A stretch of 64,000 nucleotides of DNA from JAIBBV01 sp044347745. GTDB lineage: Bacteria > Bdellovibrionota_C > UBA2361 > JAFLCA01. Shown piece after piece: positions 32,528-41,457 of the stretch (position 1 is its first letter; the number at the start of each line of letters is the position of its first letter). The notes beneath the pieces are model-generated. The model saw nothing but the letters and a program-made list of their open reading frames with translations. It did no database searches and was not told the origin of the DNA. Made by a program: the position numbers and the translations under genes. The DNA is taken from positions 17,560-81,559 of the forward strand of contig JBIKUD010000011.1 of assembly GCA_044347745.1 (NCBI GenBank), in the 5' to 3' direction.

Positions 32528-35077
32528 ATGGGTTCCAAATTTGATCTAAAGGCGCAGTTACCGTACCAAAGTCATTTTGCTTTGATTGACGGCCACCAGA
32601 TGCATTATCTCGATGAAGGTAGTGGTCCGGTGCTTGTGATGCTGCATGGAAATCCAACGTGGTGCTTCTATTATCGAAATCTAATTAAGGAATTGCGCTC
32701 GCATTTTCGAATTATTGCCCCAGATCACATCGGCTGTGGTTTGTCAGATCATCCCACTGATTCTCATTTCCGCGCTATCGACCGGGTGGGGCATTTGCAA
32801 AAACTTTTGGCGCATCTCGGCATAGAGCGCTGCTCACTGATTATGCATGATTGGGGCGGACCTATCGGAACTGGTTTTGCCGTTCGAAATGTTCCTATGA
32901 TCGAAAAGCTGGTGTATCTCAACACCACGCTAACGGAAACTGAGAGCTTGCCTTTGGTAATTAAGACCGCCGCAACTCCAATTATTGGAAAGTGGATCAC
33001 CCAAACAAGCCGTCGTTTTTTAAAGTTAACCACAAATTGGGGCGTAGTTCGTAAGCTGCCTCGAGAAATTAAAGACGGATATTATTACCCGTATCAGAAT
33101 TCAAAGCGACGCACAGCTTTGTGGGATTTTGTGGCAGATATTCCGTTTGAAGCTTCCCATCCAAGTTACGCTGAAATGATTGTGATGGCTGACAAACTAC
33201 CCGAGCTTCGTCATGTGCCTGTGCAGATAATTTGGGGTTTAAAAGATCTTTGTTTTCACCGCGAAATGTTAACAAAGGTGGCTCAGCATTTTCCTCAAGC
33301 CCATATCCGTGAAATTCCCGATGCTTCACATTTGGTTCTTGAGGATGCTCCTGACATTTGCCTCAACACCATCCGTGCTTTTCTGTTGCAACCGCAGAAA
33401 GAAGAGCTTCGCGCTAAACACATATCTTCATTAAATGAAAATGCATTTATCGAGAAGTTCCGCGCATGGGCCGAACAATGCCCACATCAAGATGCTGTGA
33501 TTGACCCTGAGTTTTTTCCCGATACGGTTCGCTACACACATTACAATTTCAAAGAACTAGGGAATCTCATTGGCAAGTATGAGCGCGGACTGAGTGGGCA
33601 AGGCCTGCGGGTAGGTGACCGCGTGTTAATGCTTGTGCAGCCTGGAGTAGATTTTCTTGCCCTCAGTTATGCCGTTATGGCTCGTGGTGGAGTACCTGTA
33701 TTTCTTGACCCCGGCATGGGGCGTGAAAACTTAATTCGCTGTATCCAAGATGCCGAACCCACTTTTTTTATTGGTTCCCCCAAGGCCCATATTCTTAAGT
33801 TTCTTAAACCCTCGTTGTTTAAATCGATGCGTTCCAGCATCTGTGTGAGCAATTGGCTTGGCTTTGGTTCGGTGACCACGGGAACCTTTAAAAAGTATTC
33901 ATCTCAACCGCTGCCTGCGGTGGCTGCTCCTGAGACAGCACTTATTGCATTTACCAGTGGTGGCACTGGTACGCCCAAAGGGGTGGTTTTTACTCAAGAC
34001 ATGATCCGAGCGCAGCTTGAGATATTTCGAAGCCACTTTGGCTTAAATGGGCCACAGAAAGATGTGCCACTCCTGCCAATTTTTTCGCTTTTTGGACTAG
34101 CCTGCGGTGTTTGCACGGTGTTTCCGCCGATTGATACCGCAAAGCCATTATCCGTTAATCCGGAGCGAATTGTTAAAATTATAGAAGATTTGGGAATTGA
34201 AAATTCTTTTGGCTCTCCAACGTTGTGGCTCAAAATTGCAGAATATTGCGTCCGTACCCGTTCAACCCTTAATTCCTTAAAGCGGGTTTTTATGGCTGGG
34301 GCCTCAGTGCCACTGGCGACTTTGCAACGAGTTCAGGAGGTTGCTCCGCGTGCTCAAGTTTCTACTCCCTACGGTGCTACTGAGGCTTTGCCTGTCACTC
34401 TCGTGCTTGCACAAGAGCTTCTTTCTTTTAAAGCTGAAACCGCACAATCTGGCGAACAGGGAACATTTGTGGGGGCAGCAGTTCCAGGAGTTCAGATTAA
34501 AATAATTGCTTCAGACGATTCACCAATCTCAGACATCTCGCAAAGTCGTGAACTTGCTGCTTATGAGATTGGAGAAATTATTGTCTCAGGTGCTAATGTC
34601 TCGCGTGCGTACCTTAATCGCCCTGAGGCAACTCGGGCCTCAAAAATTCGTGATGCCGCCCAGATATGGCATCGAATGGGTGATGTGGGCTACCTTGATG
34701 CACGTGGAAAACTTTATTTCTGTGGGCGTAAAATGCACGTGGTCAAATCGCCCGAGCGGGTTTATTGCAGCGACCCAGTAGAGCTTATTTTTAATGCGCA
34801 TGAAAAGGTGCGGCGTTCTGCTCTTGTCGCGCTTAATGAAGGAGGGCACACAAAACCAGCAATCGTTATTGAGCCCCACCCGCAGTTTTGGCCGGAATCG
34901 AGCGAAACAAAAGAAATTTTCCGTAGAGAGCTTAAAAACCTCGCGGCCCACTCCCCCCTAACCGCAGCAATTGAAAAAATATTTTTTCATCGCTCATTCC
35001 CCGTAGATGCTCGCCATAACGCAAAAATATTTCGAGATAAACTTGGCCACCTTGTGAGCCAAGGAAAGGTCGAATAA
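32528..35077 (+). CDS. oleBC: OleB-OleC fusion, beta-lactone synthetase/decarboxylase
   Basis: Residues 1-295 are an alpha/beta hydrolase (OleB): the oxyanion loop M-L-H-G-N-P-T-W, the nucleophile elbow L-I-M-H-D-W-G-G-P-I-G with Asp, and the catalytic His in D-A-S-H-L-V-L-E-D-A-P. OleB removes CO2 from a beta-lactone to give the olefin. Residues about 305-849 are an acyl-AMP ligase fold (OleC), with the P-loop T-S-G-G-T-G-T-P-K-G, Y-G-A-T-E-A-L-P and the motif Y-F-C-G-R-K near residue 735; OleC closes the beta-hydroxy acid to the beta-lactone. Fusion of the two is known in some bacteria (for example actinobacteria); most ole clusters keep them separate. It overlaps oleD by one base. Confidence 0.93.
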   Translation: MGSKFDLKAQLPYQSHFALIDGHQMHYLDEGSGPVLVMLHGNPTWCFYYRNLIKELRSHFRIIAPDHIGCGLSDHPTDSHFRAIDRVGHLQKLLAHLGIERCSLIMHDWGGPIGTGFAVRNVPMIEKLVYLNTTLTETESLPLVIKTAATPIIGKWITQTSRRFLKLTTNWGVVRKLPREIKDGYYYPYQNSKRRTALWDFVADIPFEASHPSYAEMIVMADKLPELRHVPVQIIWGLKDLCFHREMLTKVAQHFPQAHIREIPDASHLVLEDAPDICLNTIRAFLLQPQKEELRAKHISSLNENAFIEKFRAWAEQCPHQDAVIDPEFFPDTVRYTHYNFKELGNLIGKYERGLSGQGLRVGDRVLMLVQPGVDFLALSYAVMARGGVPVFLDPGMGRENLIRCIQDAEPTFFIGSPKAHILKFLKPSLFKSMRSSICVSNWLGFGSVTTGTFKKYSSQPLPAVAAPETALIAFTSGGTGTPKGVVFTQDMIRAQLEIFRSHFGLNGPQKDVPLLPIFSLFGLACGVCTVFPPIDTAKPLSVNPERIVKIIEDLGIENSFGSPTLWLKIAEYCVRTRSTLNSLKRVFMAGASVPLATLQRVQEVAPRAQVSTPYGATEALPVTLVLAQELLSFKAETAQSGEQGTFVGAAVPGVQIKIIASDDSPISDISQSRELAAYEIGEIIVSGANVSRAYLNRPEATRASKIRDAAQIWHRMGDVGYLDARGKLYFCGRKMHVVKSPERVYCSDPVELIFNAHEKVRRSALVALNEGGHTKPAIVIEPHPQFWPESSETKEIFRRELKNLAAHSPLTAAIEKIFFHRSFPVDARHNAKIFRDKLGHLVSQGKVE

Positions 35078-36078
35078 TGTTGCCATTTAAGCGTGTGGTG
35101 GTCACTGGCGGCGGTGGTTTTGTTGGGCTGGCGCTCACTAAACGCCTGCGTCAGGCCGGAGTAGAGGTCGTATCAATTCAGCGTGGAGAATACGTTGAGC
35201 ATAAGTATCTTGCGGTTGAAGCCGTACGTGCGGATTTAACCGATCCAGATTTCGACCTCACCCCGTATTGTAAAGGGGTCGATGTTATATTTCACACGGC
35301 TGCAAAAGTTGAAATGTGGGGCCCTAGTCGCGAGTTTGAGGCGGTAAATGTTGAAGCCACTCGGCGCTTACTCACCATGGCACAGAAAGCTGGTGTCGGG
35401 CGTTTTGTGTACACCAGTTCACCAAGTGTTGTGGCAAGTGAGAAAAATTTATGCGGGGTTGATGAAAGTCAGCCGTATCCCCGCCGGTATTTAGCTGAGT
35501 ATCCAAGAACAAAAGCATTGGCCGAAAAACTGGTACTTGCGGCTCACCACGAGTCATTTCGAACGATTGCACTTCGTCCTCATCTCATTTTTGGGCCTGG
35601 TGACACCAATCTTATTCCCACAGTAATAGAGCGTGCCTCGCAGGGACGTTTACCCCAGATTGGGCAGGGTAAAAATCTAAGCGACTTCTGTTTTATTGAT
35701 GACTGCGTTTCGGCCCATATTTGCGCTGCAATTGCACTTCAGACCAACAATAATGCTGGGGGCCAGGCTTATTTTATCACACAAGGCGAGCCCATGTTGC
35801 TTTGGGAATGGATCCGAGAAGTCTTACAGCGGGCGCGGGTCAGGCCAATTAACAAAAAGATTCCTTTTAAACTGGCATATGCTCTTGCTGCTTGTTTGGA
35901 GAAAGCTTCACAAATCTTTCCAAGTTTAGGAGAGCCAAGACTTACGCGCTTTTTAGTGTTGCAGATGGCCACTGATCATTATTTTTCAATTGATGCGGCC
36001 AAGCGTGAATTGGGTTTTGTGCCCAAGTATTCCATGAAAGAGGCGTTGGACCTGACGTTTGCCGATATTCCTGTATAG
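35077..36078 (+). CDS. oleD: OleD, NAD(P)-dependent beta-keto acid reductase
   Basis: OleD reduces the OleA product to the beta-hydroxy acid used by OleC. It is a short-chain/extended dehydrogenase: V-V-V-T-G-G-G-G-F-V-G at the N-terminus (nucleotide fold), the active-site pattern Y-T-S-S-P-S near residue 108, Y-P-R-T-K-A near residue 148, and L-R-P-H-L-I-F-G-P-G-D. Its ATG overlaps the last base of oleBC (TAATG), so translational coupling is likely. Confidence 0.92.
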   Translation: MLPFKRVVVTGGGGFVGLALTKRLRQAGVEVVSIQRGEYVEHKYLAVEAVRADLTDPDFDLTPYCKGVDVIFHTAAKVEMWGPSREFEAVNVEATRRLLTMAQKAGVGRFVYTSSPSVVASEKNLCGVDESQPYPRRYLAEYPRTKALAEKLVLAAHHESFRTIALRPHLIFGPGDTNLIPTVIERASQGRLPQIGQGKNLSDFCFIDDCVSAHICAAIALQTNNNAGGQAYFITQGEPMLLWEWIREVLQRARVRPINKKIPFKLAYALAACLEKASQIFPSLGEPRLTRFLVLQMATDHYFSIDAAKRELGFVPKYSMKEALDLTFADIPV

Positions 36079-36093
36079 TTCGCCGGGAAAATC

Positions 36094-36202
36094 CGAAAGA
36101 CGCTTTAAATTGCCGGAATTTGAGCTCGTGAGGATCCCAAATTTATTTCAAGAAACAAGCGATGTTGAGCTCAATTCCTTGCAATTCTGAAAGCGTCTTT
36201 CG
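36094..36202. repeat. imperfect inverted repeat, about 35-bp arms
   Basis: The left arm (36094-36127, CGAAAGACGCTTT to GAGCTC) pairs with the right arm (36167-36202, GAGCTC to AAAGCGTCTTTCG) with a few mismatches and a 39-base loop. It starts 16 bases after the oleD stop. It could act as a bidirectional terminator for oleD and pta, or be a small mobile (MITE-like) unit. Confidence 0.65.
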
Positions 36203-36309
36203 TTGCGTTCATACTTTGTTCCGAGGCTCGGGGCCTCATTGCGAGGTACGTATAGTACCACTCCCGCCTTCGCACAAGTCTACGGCGGACAAGCACTCGG
36301 GCCACAGAA

Positions 36310-36483
36310 GGACTCACAAAAATAGCCAGCTAGCGAGGCCTAGCGAAACTTGAGCGAGGCAAGGATGCAGGGGCAAAATGCGCGGAGCTGTATCCGCAGG
36401 GATACAGAGAGCACGTTTTGACCCGAAGACGCAGTATCGCTCGAGTAGCAGCAGGCCGTAGTTCTGGATATTTTTGTGAGCCC
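36310..36483. repeat. second imperfect inverted repeat with 15-bp outer arms
   Basis: GGACTCACAAAAATA (36310-36324) and TATTTTTGTGAGCCC (36469-36483) match with one mismatch, and pairing continues inward imperfectly for about 30 further bases. The enclosed DNA is GC-rich and repetitive in look. A palindromic intergenic repeat or MITE is possible. Confidence 0.55.
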
Positions 36484-36653
36484 TTCTATACCTCGCGCCT
36501 CGTCTGAACGCATTTTGCCGACGAACTAAAACAGGGAAAAGCTGAGATCCTCTCATAACTTTGGTAAAACCGACTTCCTGGCAGTGAACTGTATAGTGCG
36601 TGTAACATAAATAATGGCACGAAGTGGCGTTATTTCTGAGGTTCGCAATAGGG

Positions 36654-37634
36654 TTAACTCAGCAGGGCTGCGATGGCCGCGACTTTTACAATATCCTCGC
36701 TTGAACATCCACGAGACAAATCCAGCCAAGGTTTTGCAAAGCCCTGTACAATAGGCCCTAAGGCAGTGGCACCGGCAAGTCTTTCAGTAATTTTGTAGGC
36801 AATGTTGCCTGAATTAAGATCGGGGAAAATAAACACGTTTGCATTTCCGTTAAGCGAGCTTGTAGGGCATTTGCGGGCAGCAATCTCGGGAACAAAGGCA
36901 GCATCAAACTGAAGTTCGCCATCGGCGAGAATAGTGGGGGCTTTTGATCGAAAAATAGAAAGCGCCTCTTTTACACTGATCACTCGTTCGTGTGCTGCAC
37001 TGCCATGGGTAGAAAAAGACAAAAATGCAACACGTGGGGATTCCCCGGTAAGTTTTTCGTGAGCGTATGCCGCCCCAAGCGCAATTTCAGCAAGCTCGGA
37101 AGCAGAGGGAGCTGGGACCACGCCGCAATCGGCATAGGTGAGGGGTGGGCGGTTGGAAAAACACATCAGAAAAAAGCTCGAAATTGTAGAAGTTCCTGCC
37201 GCTTTATCGAGGCAGTACATTCCGGCCTTTAGTACGTCTGCGGTGGTGTGTACGGCACCGGAAATGACGGCGTCATAAGCGTTACTTTGTAAGAGTGTGG
37301 CAGCGAGAAATAGTGGAGTCTTAAGAAGACTCTGCGCTTCTGCAAGCTGCATACCTTTATGGGCTCTTCGCTGGCAAAGCTCCTTGGCACCCGTATGTGC
37401 CTTTGGGTGTTCATGGAGAGGAATGATTTCGACACCTGGAATAGGTTTAATGGCCTCTGAACAAAGCAGGCTTACACGGGCAAACCCCAACTGAGCTATT
37501 TGGGAAGCGGCCTCTTGTACCCTGTTATCCTGTCCTTCGCTCAGTAAGATGCGTTTTAGTGGTTTCTGATCAACAGACGAGAATAGGGGGCGGGCTCGAG
37601 ACATCAGTTGGGAACTAATCTGAGTTGCTGACAT
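36654..37634 (-). CDS. pta: phosphate acetyltransferase
   Basis: Pta swaps CoA and phosphate between acetyl-CoA and acetyl phosphate. Conserved pieces are S-E-G-Q-D-N-R-V-Q-E-A-A, A-V-I-S-G-A-V-H-T-T-A-D-V-L-K-A-G, F-L-M-C, Y-A-D-C-G-V-V-P-x-P and F-S-T-H-G-S-A-x-H-E-R-V, then D-G-E-L-Q-F-D-A-A. The 326-residue length is the single-domain form without the DRTGG regulatory region of enteric Pta. No ack gene is in view. It converges with the ole operon. Confidence 0.92.
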   Translation of the reverse strand: MSATQISSQLMSRARPLFSSVDQKPLKRILLSEGQDNRVQEAASQIAQLGFARVSLLCSEAIKPIPGVEIIPLHEHPKAHTGAKELCQRRAHKGMQLAEAQSLLKTPLFLAATLLQSNAYDAVISGAVHTTADVLKAGMYCLDKAAGTSTISSFFLMCFSNRPPLTYADCGVVPAPSASELAEIALGAAYAHEKLTGESPRVAFLSFSTHGSAAHERVISVKEALSIFRSKAPTILADGELQFDAAFVPEIAARKCPTSSLNGNANVFIFPDLNSGNIAYKITERLAGATALGPIVQGFAKPWLDLSRGCSSEDIVKVAAIAALLS

Positions 37635-37774
37635 AAACCCAAAGTTACCTTGGGTTTATAAAAGGGTCAAATGAGGCTCATTGTGCTAAGGCCGTGGCCT
37701 TCCTCAAAATCAGCATTTTTGCTCCATGAGGCTCATATGGAAGCGCCAATAAGTTTATGCTAAAAGTTCAACCT

Positions 37775-39133
37775 ATGAAAACAATTCGAATTGGCGCTGG
37801 ACAAGGCTTTTGGGGTGACTGGCTTGAGGCTCCTGTACATCAGGTAAGCAAGGGCCAAATTGACTATTTGATGCTGGATTACCTTGCTGAGGTAACCATG
37901 TCCATCATGATGAAACAGAAGCTCAAAAACCCAGAAATGGGATATGCCAGAGATTTTGTTCCATTGATGGAACGCATCATGCCCACATTGGTTGAGCGCA
38001 ACATTAAGGTGATGGCCAATGCGGGTGGAGTTAATCCGCATGCCTGCGCTCGCGCCGTTCGCAAAGTTGCAGAAAAGTTGGGCTTAAGCCAAAAGATTAA
38101 AATTGCAGTTGTTTCGGGGGATGATATTGCGGGGCGGGTTGGTGAATTCGTCGCTTCCGGGCATGCCCTAAACGACATGGATACGGGCCGACCGATTAGC
38201 GATATCCAATCAAAAATTCAGAGCGCCAACGTGTATTTTGGCGCTGAACCAATGGTCAAGGCCTTGGCGGCTGGTGCTCAGATTGTAATTACCGGAAGGG
38301 TAACTGATACAGGGCTTTCTCTCGCCCCCATGATTCACGAGTTCGGCTGGTCCTTTGAAGATTGGGATAAGATGGCGGCAGGAACAGTGGCAGGCCATAT
38401 AATTGAATGTGGTGCTCAATGTTCGGGCGGCAACTGCTCAATTGACTGGCAAAACATTCCTGATATGGCGCGAATTGGCTTTCCAATTATTGAGGCCAGT
38501 GCTGACGGATCTTTTGTTATCACCAAGCATCAAGGTACGGGCGGACGTGTAGATGTGCGTAGTGTTAAAGAGCAGCTCGTCTATGAAATGGGAGACCCCA
38601 ATGCCTACATTACCCCAGATGTAATAGCTGATTTTACCTCCATTCAGCTTGCACAGGATGGCGAAAACCGTGTGCGAGTGACAGGAATAAAAGGCAAACC
38701 AAAGACTCCATTTTTGAAAGTTTCTGTCAGTTATGACAATGGATTTAAGGCGGCGGGCACCCTTGTCTACACCTGGCCTCAAGCTGTAAAGAAGGCTCGT
38801 GTTGCAGGAGAGATTTTAAAAACCCGCCTGAACGATTTGGGGCTTAAGTTCGATGAGGTGCTTACAGAGATTGTGGGAGTAAATTCATGCTGGGGCCCAC
38901 TCACCGATACCGAAGACCCAGAAATTCCAGAAGTCACATTCCGAGTGGCTGTGCGCTCACAGGACGAAGCCGCCGTTGAGCGGTTTACTAAAGAGATCGC
39001 TCCTTTAGTATTAACTGGCCCTCCTTCGGTGACTGGCTTTGCCGGGGGTAGGCCTGCCGTGCAACAAATTGTTGCCTATTGGCCTGCGCTTATTGCTCGC
39101 GATCTCGTAAAACCCCAAGTTGATTTGCTCTAA
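37775..39133 (+). CDS. AtuA/DUF1446 family protein
   Basis: The family is named for AtuA of acyclic terpene utilisation; its chemistry is not established. The pattern is I-R-I-G-A-G-Q-G-F-W-G-D, M-A-N-A-G-G-V-N-P, V-V-S-G-D-D, I-T-G-R-V-T-D-T, G-T-V-A-G-H-I-I-E-C-G-A-Q and N-Y-F-x-x-D-W (variant forms here). I start at ATG 37775; an ATG 18 bases upstream is also possible and neither has a clear ribosome-binding site. The small AtuA-like gene follows by 12 bases. In other bacteria the two parts can be fused. Confidence 0.85.
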   Translation: MKTIRIGAGQGFWGDWLEAPVHQVSKGQIDYLMLDYLAEVTMSIMMKQKLKNPEMGYARDFVPLMERIMPTLVERNIKVMANAGGVNPHACARAVRKVAEKLGLSQKIKIAVVSGDDIAGRVGEFVASGHALNDMDTGRPISDIQSKIQSANVYFGAEPMVKALAAGAQIVITGRVTDTGLSLAPMIHEFGWSFEDWDKMAAGTVAGHIIECGAQCSGGNCSIDWQNIPDMARIGFPIIEASADGSFVITKHQGTGGRVDVRSVKEQLVYEMGDPNAYITPDVIADFTSIQLAQDGENRVRVTGIKGKPKTPFLKVSVSYDNGFKAAGTLVYTWPQAVKKARVAGEILKTRLNDLGLKFDEVLTEIVGVNSCWGPLTDTEDPEIPEVTFRVAVRSQDEAAVERFTKEIAPLVLTGPPSVTGFAGGRPAVQQIVAYWPALIARDLVKPQVDLL

Positions 39134-39145
39134 GTAGGCATTGCT

Positions 39146-39466
39146 ATGAAAAAGATCCAGTTAATTGAAATTGCGCATGCCCGTTCAGGTGACAAGGGAG
39201 ATACAGCTAATGTTGGTCTCATTGCGCTTGAGCCAAAATACTATCCGTTACTGGTCAAGTACGTGACAGCCGAGAAGGTAAAAGAGCATTTCCGTGGAAT
39301 TTGTAATGGGAAAGTGGAACGCTTTGAGTTGCCAAACTTAGGCGCGCTTAATTTTCTACTCCACCAATCTTTGGGTGGCGGCGGAACTTTGTCATTAAAA
39401 ACAGATGCCCAAGGCAAAACATATGCGGCGGCTTTGCTGAAAATGAGCATTGAGGTTGCGGAGTAG
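39146..39466 (+). CDS. small AtuA-like ferredoxin-fold protein
   Basis: This 106-residue protein matches the C-terminal AtuA-like domain: I-A-H-A-R-S-G-D-K-G-D-T-A-N-V-G at the N-terminus, R-F-E-L-P-N-L-G-A-L-N-F, then S-L-G-G-G-G-T. It probably forms a complex with the AtuA-like protein encoded 12 bases upstream. Role unknown. Low sequence complexity (a Gly run) is in the C-terminal part. Confidence 0.8.
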   Translation: MKKIQLIEIAHARSGDKGDTANVGLIALEPKYYPLLVKYVTAEKVKEHFRGICNGKVERFELPNLGALNFLLHQSLGGGGTLSLKTDAQGKTYAAALLKMSIEVAE

Positions 39467-40070
39467 GGGCGGAGTAGGGTCGGAGTGAGCTGGGTTTTTG
39501 GTTCGATGCTCAGCTCTACTGGCCGGTAAATCAGAACTAAGTTAACTCGCGTGCCCTTATCTGCCCTGCCTATCCCTGTGGTAGATAAAAAATATTGCGC
39601 CTGTCGCAAGTATTTTACACAACTGTAAGCCTTTTTGCTTTTACCACAGAGAACACGAATATACTGAGCGCAGAATGAATTTCCGCCTTTACCACCCACT
39701 TTTCATCGCGAAGTATATTGCGCAGGCGAAGCCGTAGCCATCAACAAATATACCGCTCATACAAAAAAGGGCAGCGCGGTAGCGCTAACAAGATAGGGAA
39801 TTAAGGGTTTTGACGCCCTGCGGGCGACTCATTTACATAACGCCCAGTATATTTGCCCCTGGCTCGGCTCTGCCTCGCTATATACCGCTCACCTCAAGTT
39901 TACAGTGGCTAAAGGCGGAAATTTAAATCGTGAGCGGTATATACGCAGAGGGGAAAGTGAGCGAAGGAGCTTAGTGCGCATTTACTCCCTAAAAGTAGGC
40001 AGTCTTCCTCTGCGAAACCCCGCGTTCCCTGTGGTAAAAAAGTGTCCGAGTCGAGACATAGGCAACGCTC
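39467..40070. other. intergenic region with MITE-like inverted repeats
   Basis: No gene is visible. The interval contains an element with terminal inverted repeats at 39639-40039 and several copies of a short ATATACCGCTCA motif (39748, 39880, and reversed at 39930). See the repeat entry. Confidence 0.6.
39639..40039. repeat. MITE-like element with nested inverted repeats
   Basis: TTTTACCACAGAGAACACG (39639-39657) is nearly the reverse complement of CGCGTTCCCTGTGGTAAAA (40021-40039; two mismatches). Just inside, 39656-39691 matches 39910-39945 in inverted form (arms of 36 bases, ending in AATTTCCGCCTTTA). The enclosed sequence has no open frame of note. It looks like a non-autonomous element or folded transcript. 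Confidence 0.55.
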
Positions 40071-41339
40071 TTAACTACAGCTCGATTGTGTAGCAGGCAC
40101 TTGAAGAGATAGCGCGTAGTTGTCGGCATGCTGCTTTTTTACCTTCTTCATGTAGTTTGCAGCAGTTTTGCCCGCTTGTTTATTCGATTTTTTAATACGC
40201 GCAAAAAATTCATTTGCTATCGCTAAGAGCTCGTCATTGTGGCCCTGATACTCATCAATGATCCACTGATTGCTTACGCTTGAGCAGAAAATCTGATTCC
40301 CACATACAACGGAGTCTGACGGTAATGTCCACGACAAGATCCAATTGCGCACCTGTAACTCATGCACTTTGGACAAGGTGGTCTTAACCCAGGTTTTATT
40401 GGTTTTTGTCGGTTTATGCTTGAGGAGCAATTTTGCGAGATATTTAATCTGCTTTTCCTGATTTTTTGCTCCGCCATCAAGAGCTGCTTGTTTTGGGCTC
40501 AAATCTTGATTCTGGCACTCAAGGCAAGAATTCCCATCTCCATTGCAAACCCCGCAGCGATCCTCAGTCGCGCTGCCATTCGGAATGCCGGCGCAGTCAA
40601 GGCAAGTTGAATTATCGCCACCACAAACGCCGCACTGATCGATAACCCGTCCCTGAGCGTTAGGCACTAATTTACAAAGTCCATTGGTGCCAATCCAATC
40701 AAGTTGGAGGTCAGCAGCAATTGTTGCGCCCCCATCGACGACAAATTGTATTGCTCCAACTGTAGTAAGATCTGCAGCGCCATTAGCTCCGACTCCTTGC
40801 AGACTAACAAAAGGGATAAAAACAGAAGGCGGAATTTGCCCCGGTCCAGTGCTTATCGCAGAATTAAGAATTACGGAGCCTTGGGAGACTTTGAAGGGAT
40901 CCGACGCATCATAGACTCTCAAAAATAGGGGGAGTGGAAGATTATTGGGAGCGTCGTAGTTGACAACCTGAATTTCAAAAGCTGTGGCGCCATCCTGAGT
41001 AAGATCAATTCCACCAAGTCCGGCATCAAAAAGCGCTGGGGACATATCGGCATCCCATGCAAGCACGGAAGTGCCCGCAATCGAGCTCTCCTGAGAATGA
41101 CTAAGAAAGCCCGAAAAAACTGTGGTGAGAAGACGCTCGAACGGGTTTCCTCCAGCAGAGAGATTTACTTCCAATGATCGAGTGCCACCAATGCAGGAGT
41201 TTAAACCGACTACCGAAGTGCCAGGTCCTTGCCCTGGGGAAATAGCAGCCGACTGCTGTCCATCAAACTCATCAATGGTAATTGCATGAGCCGTAAGTGG
41301 AGCGAGCGCAACAAGCAGGGCAAATAATACTGTTCTCAT
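40071..41339 (-). CDS. secreted protein with CGVCxGD motifs
   Basis: A clear signal peptide (M-R-T-V-L-F-A-L-L-V-A-L-A-P-L-T-A-H-A) is followed by a beta-rich region of about 200 residues that includes C-I-G-G-T-R-S-L-E-V. Near 230-280 are two copies of C-G-V-C-x-G-D-x-x-x-C-x-D/E-C, a motif used for short disulfide or calcium-rich linkers in secreted proteins. The last about 130 residues are Lys-rich helix. Function unknown. It is encoded after an 118-bp gap from the AsmA-family gene on the same strand. Confidence 0.75.
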   Translation of the reverse strand: MRTVLFALLVALAPLTAHAITIDEFDGQQSAAISPGQGPGTSVVGLNSCIGGTRSLEVNLSAGGNPFERLLTTVFSGFLSHSQESSIAGTSVLAWDADMSPALFDAGLGGIDLTQDGATAFEIQVVNYDAPNNLPLPLFLRVYDASDPFKVSQGSVILNSAISTGPGQIPPSVFIPFVSLQGVGANGAADLTTVGAIQFVVDGGATIAADLQLDWIGTNGLCKLVPNAQGRVIDQCGVCGGDNSTCLDCAGIPNGSATEDRCGVCNGDGNSCLECQNQDLSPKQAALDGGAKNQEKQIKYLAKLLLKHKPTKTNKTWVKTTLSKVHELQVRNWILSWTLPSDSVVCGNQIFCSSVSNQWIIDEYQGHNDELLAIANEFFARIKKSNKQAGKTAANYMKKVKKQHADNYALSLQVPATQSSCS

Positions 41340-41457
41340 AATGCCCTAGAGTAGCTCGGGGGCAGTATCAGGAAAAGACGCAAAATGAAGCCCGTCGCTT
41401 TGAAAAATCGGACTATTTTTAGAATCTCTGCGTCGCTGTCCTTGATGCGATACGTGC

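Larger units (their letters stand above)
36079..36653. other. intergenic region with two palindromic elements
   Basis: No gene is visible between oleD and pta (convergent ends). Two separate imperfect inverted repeats lie at 36094-36202 and 36310-36483, described separately. The rest has no recognised motif. Confidence 0.6.
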
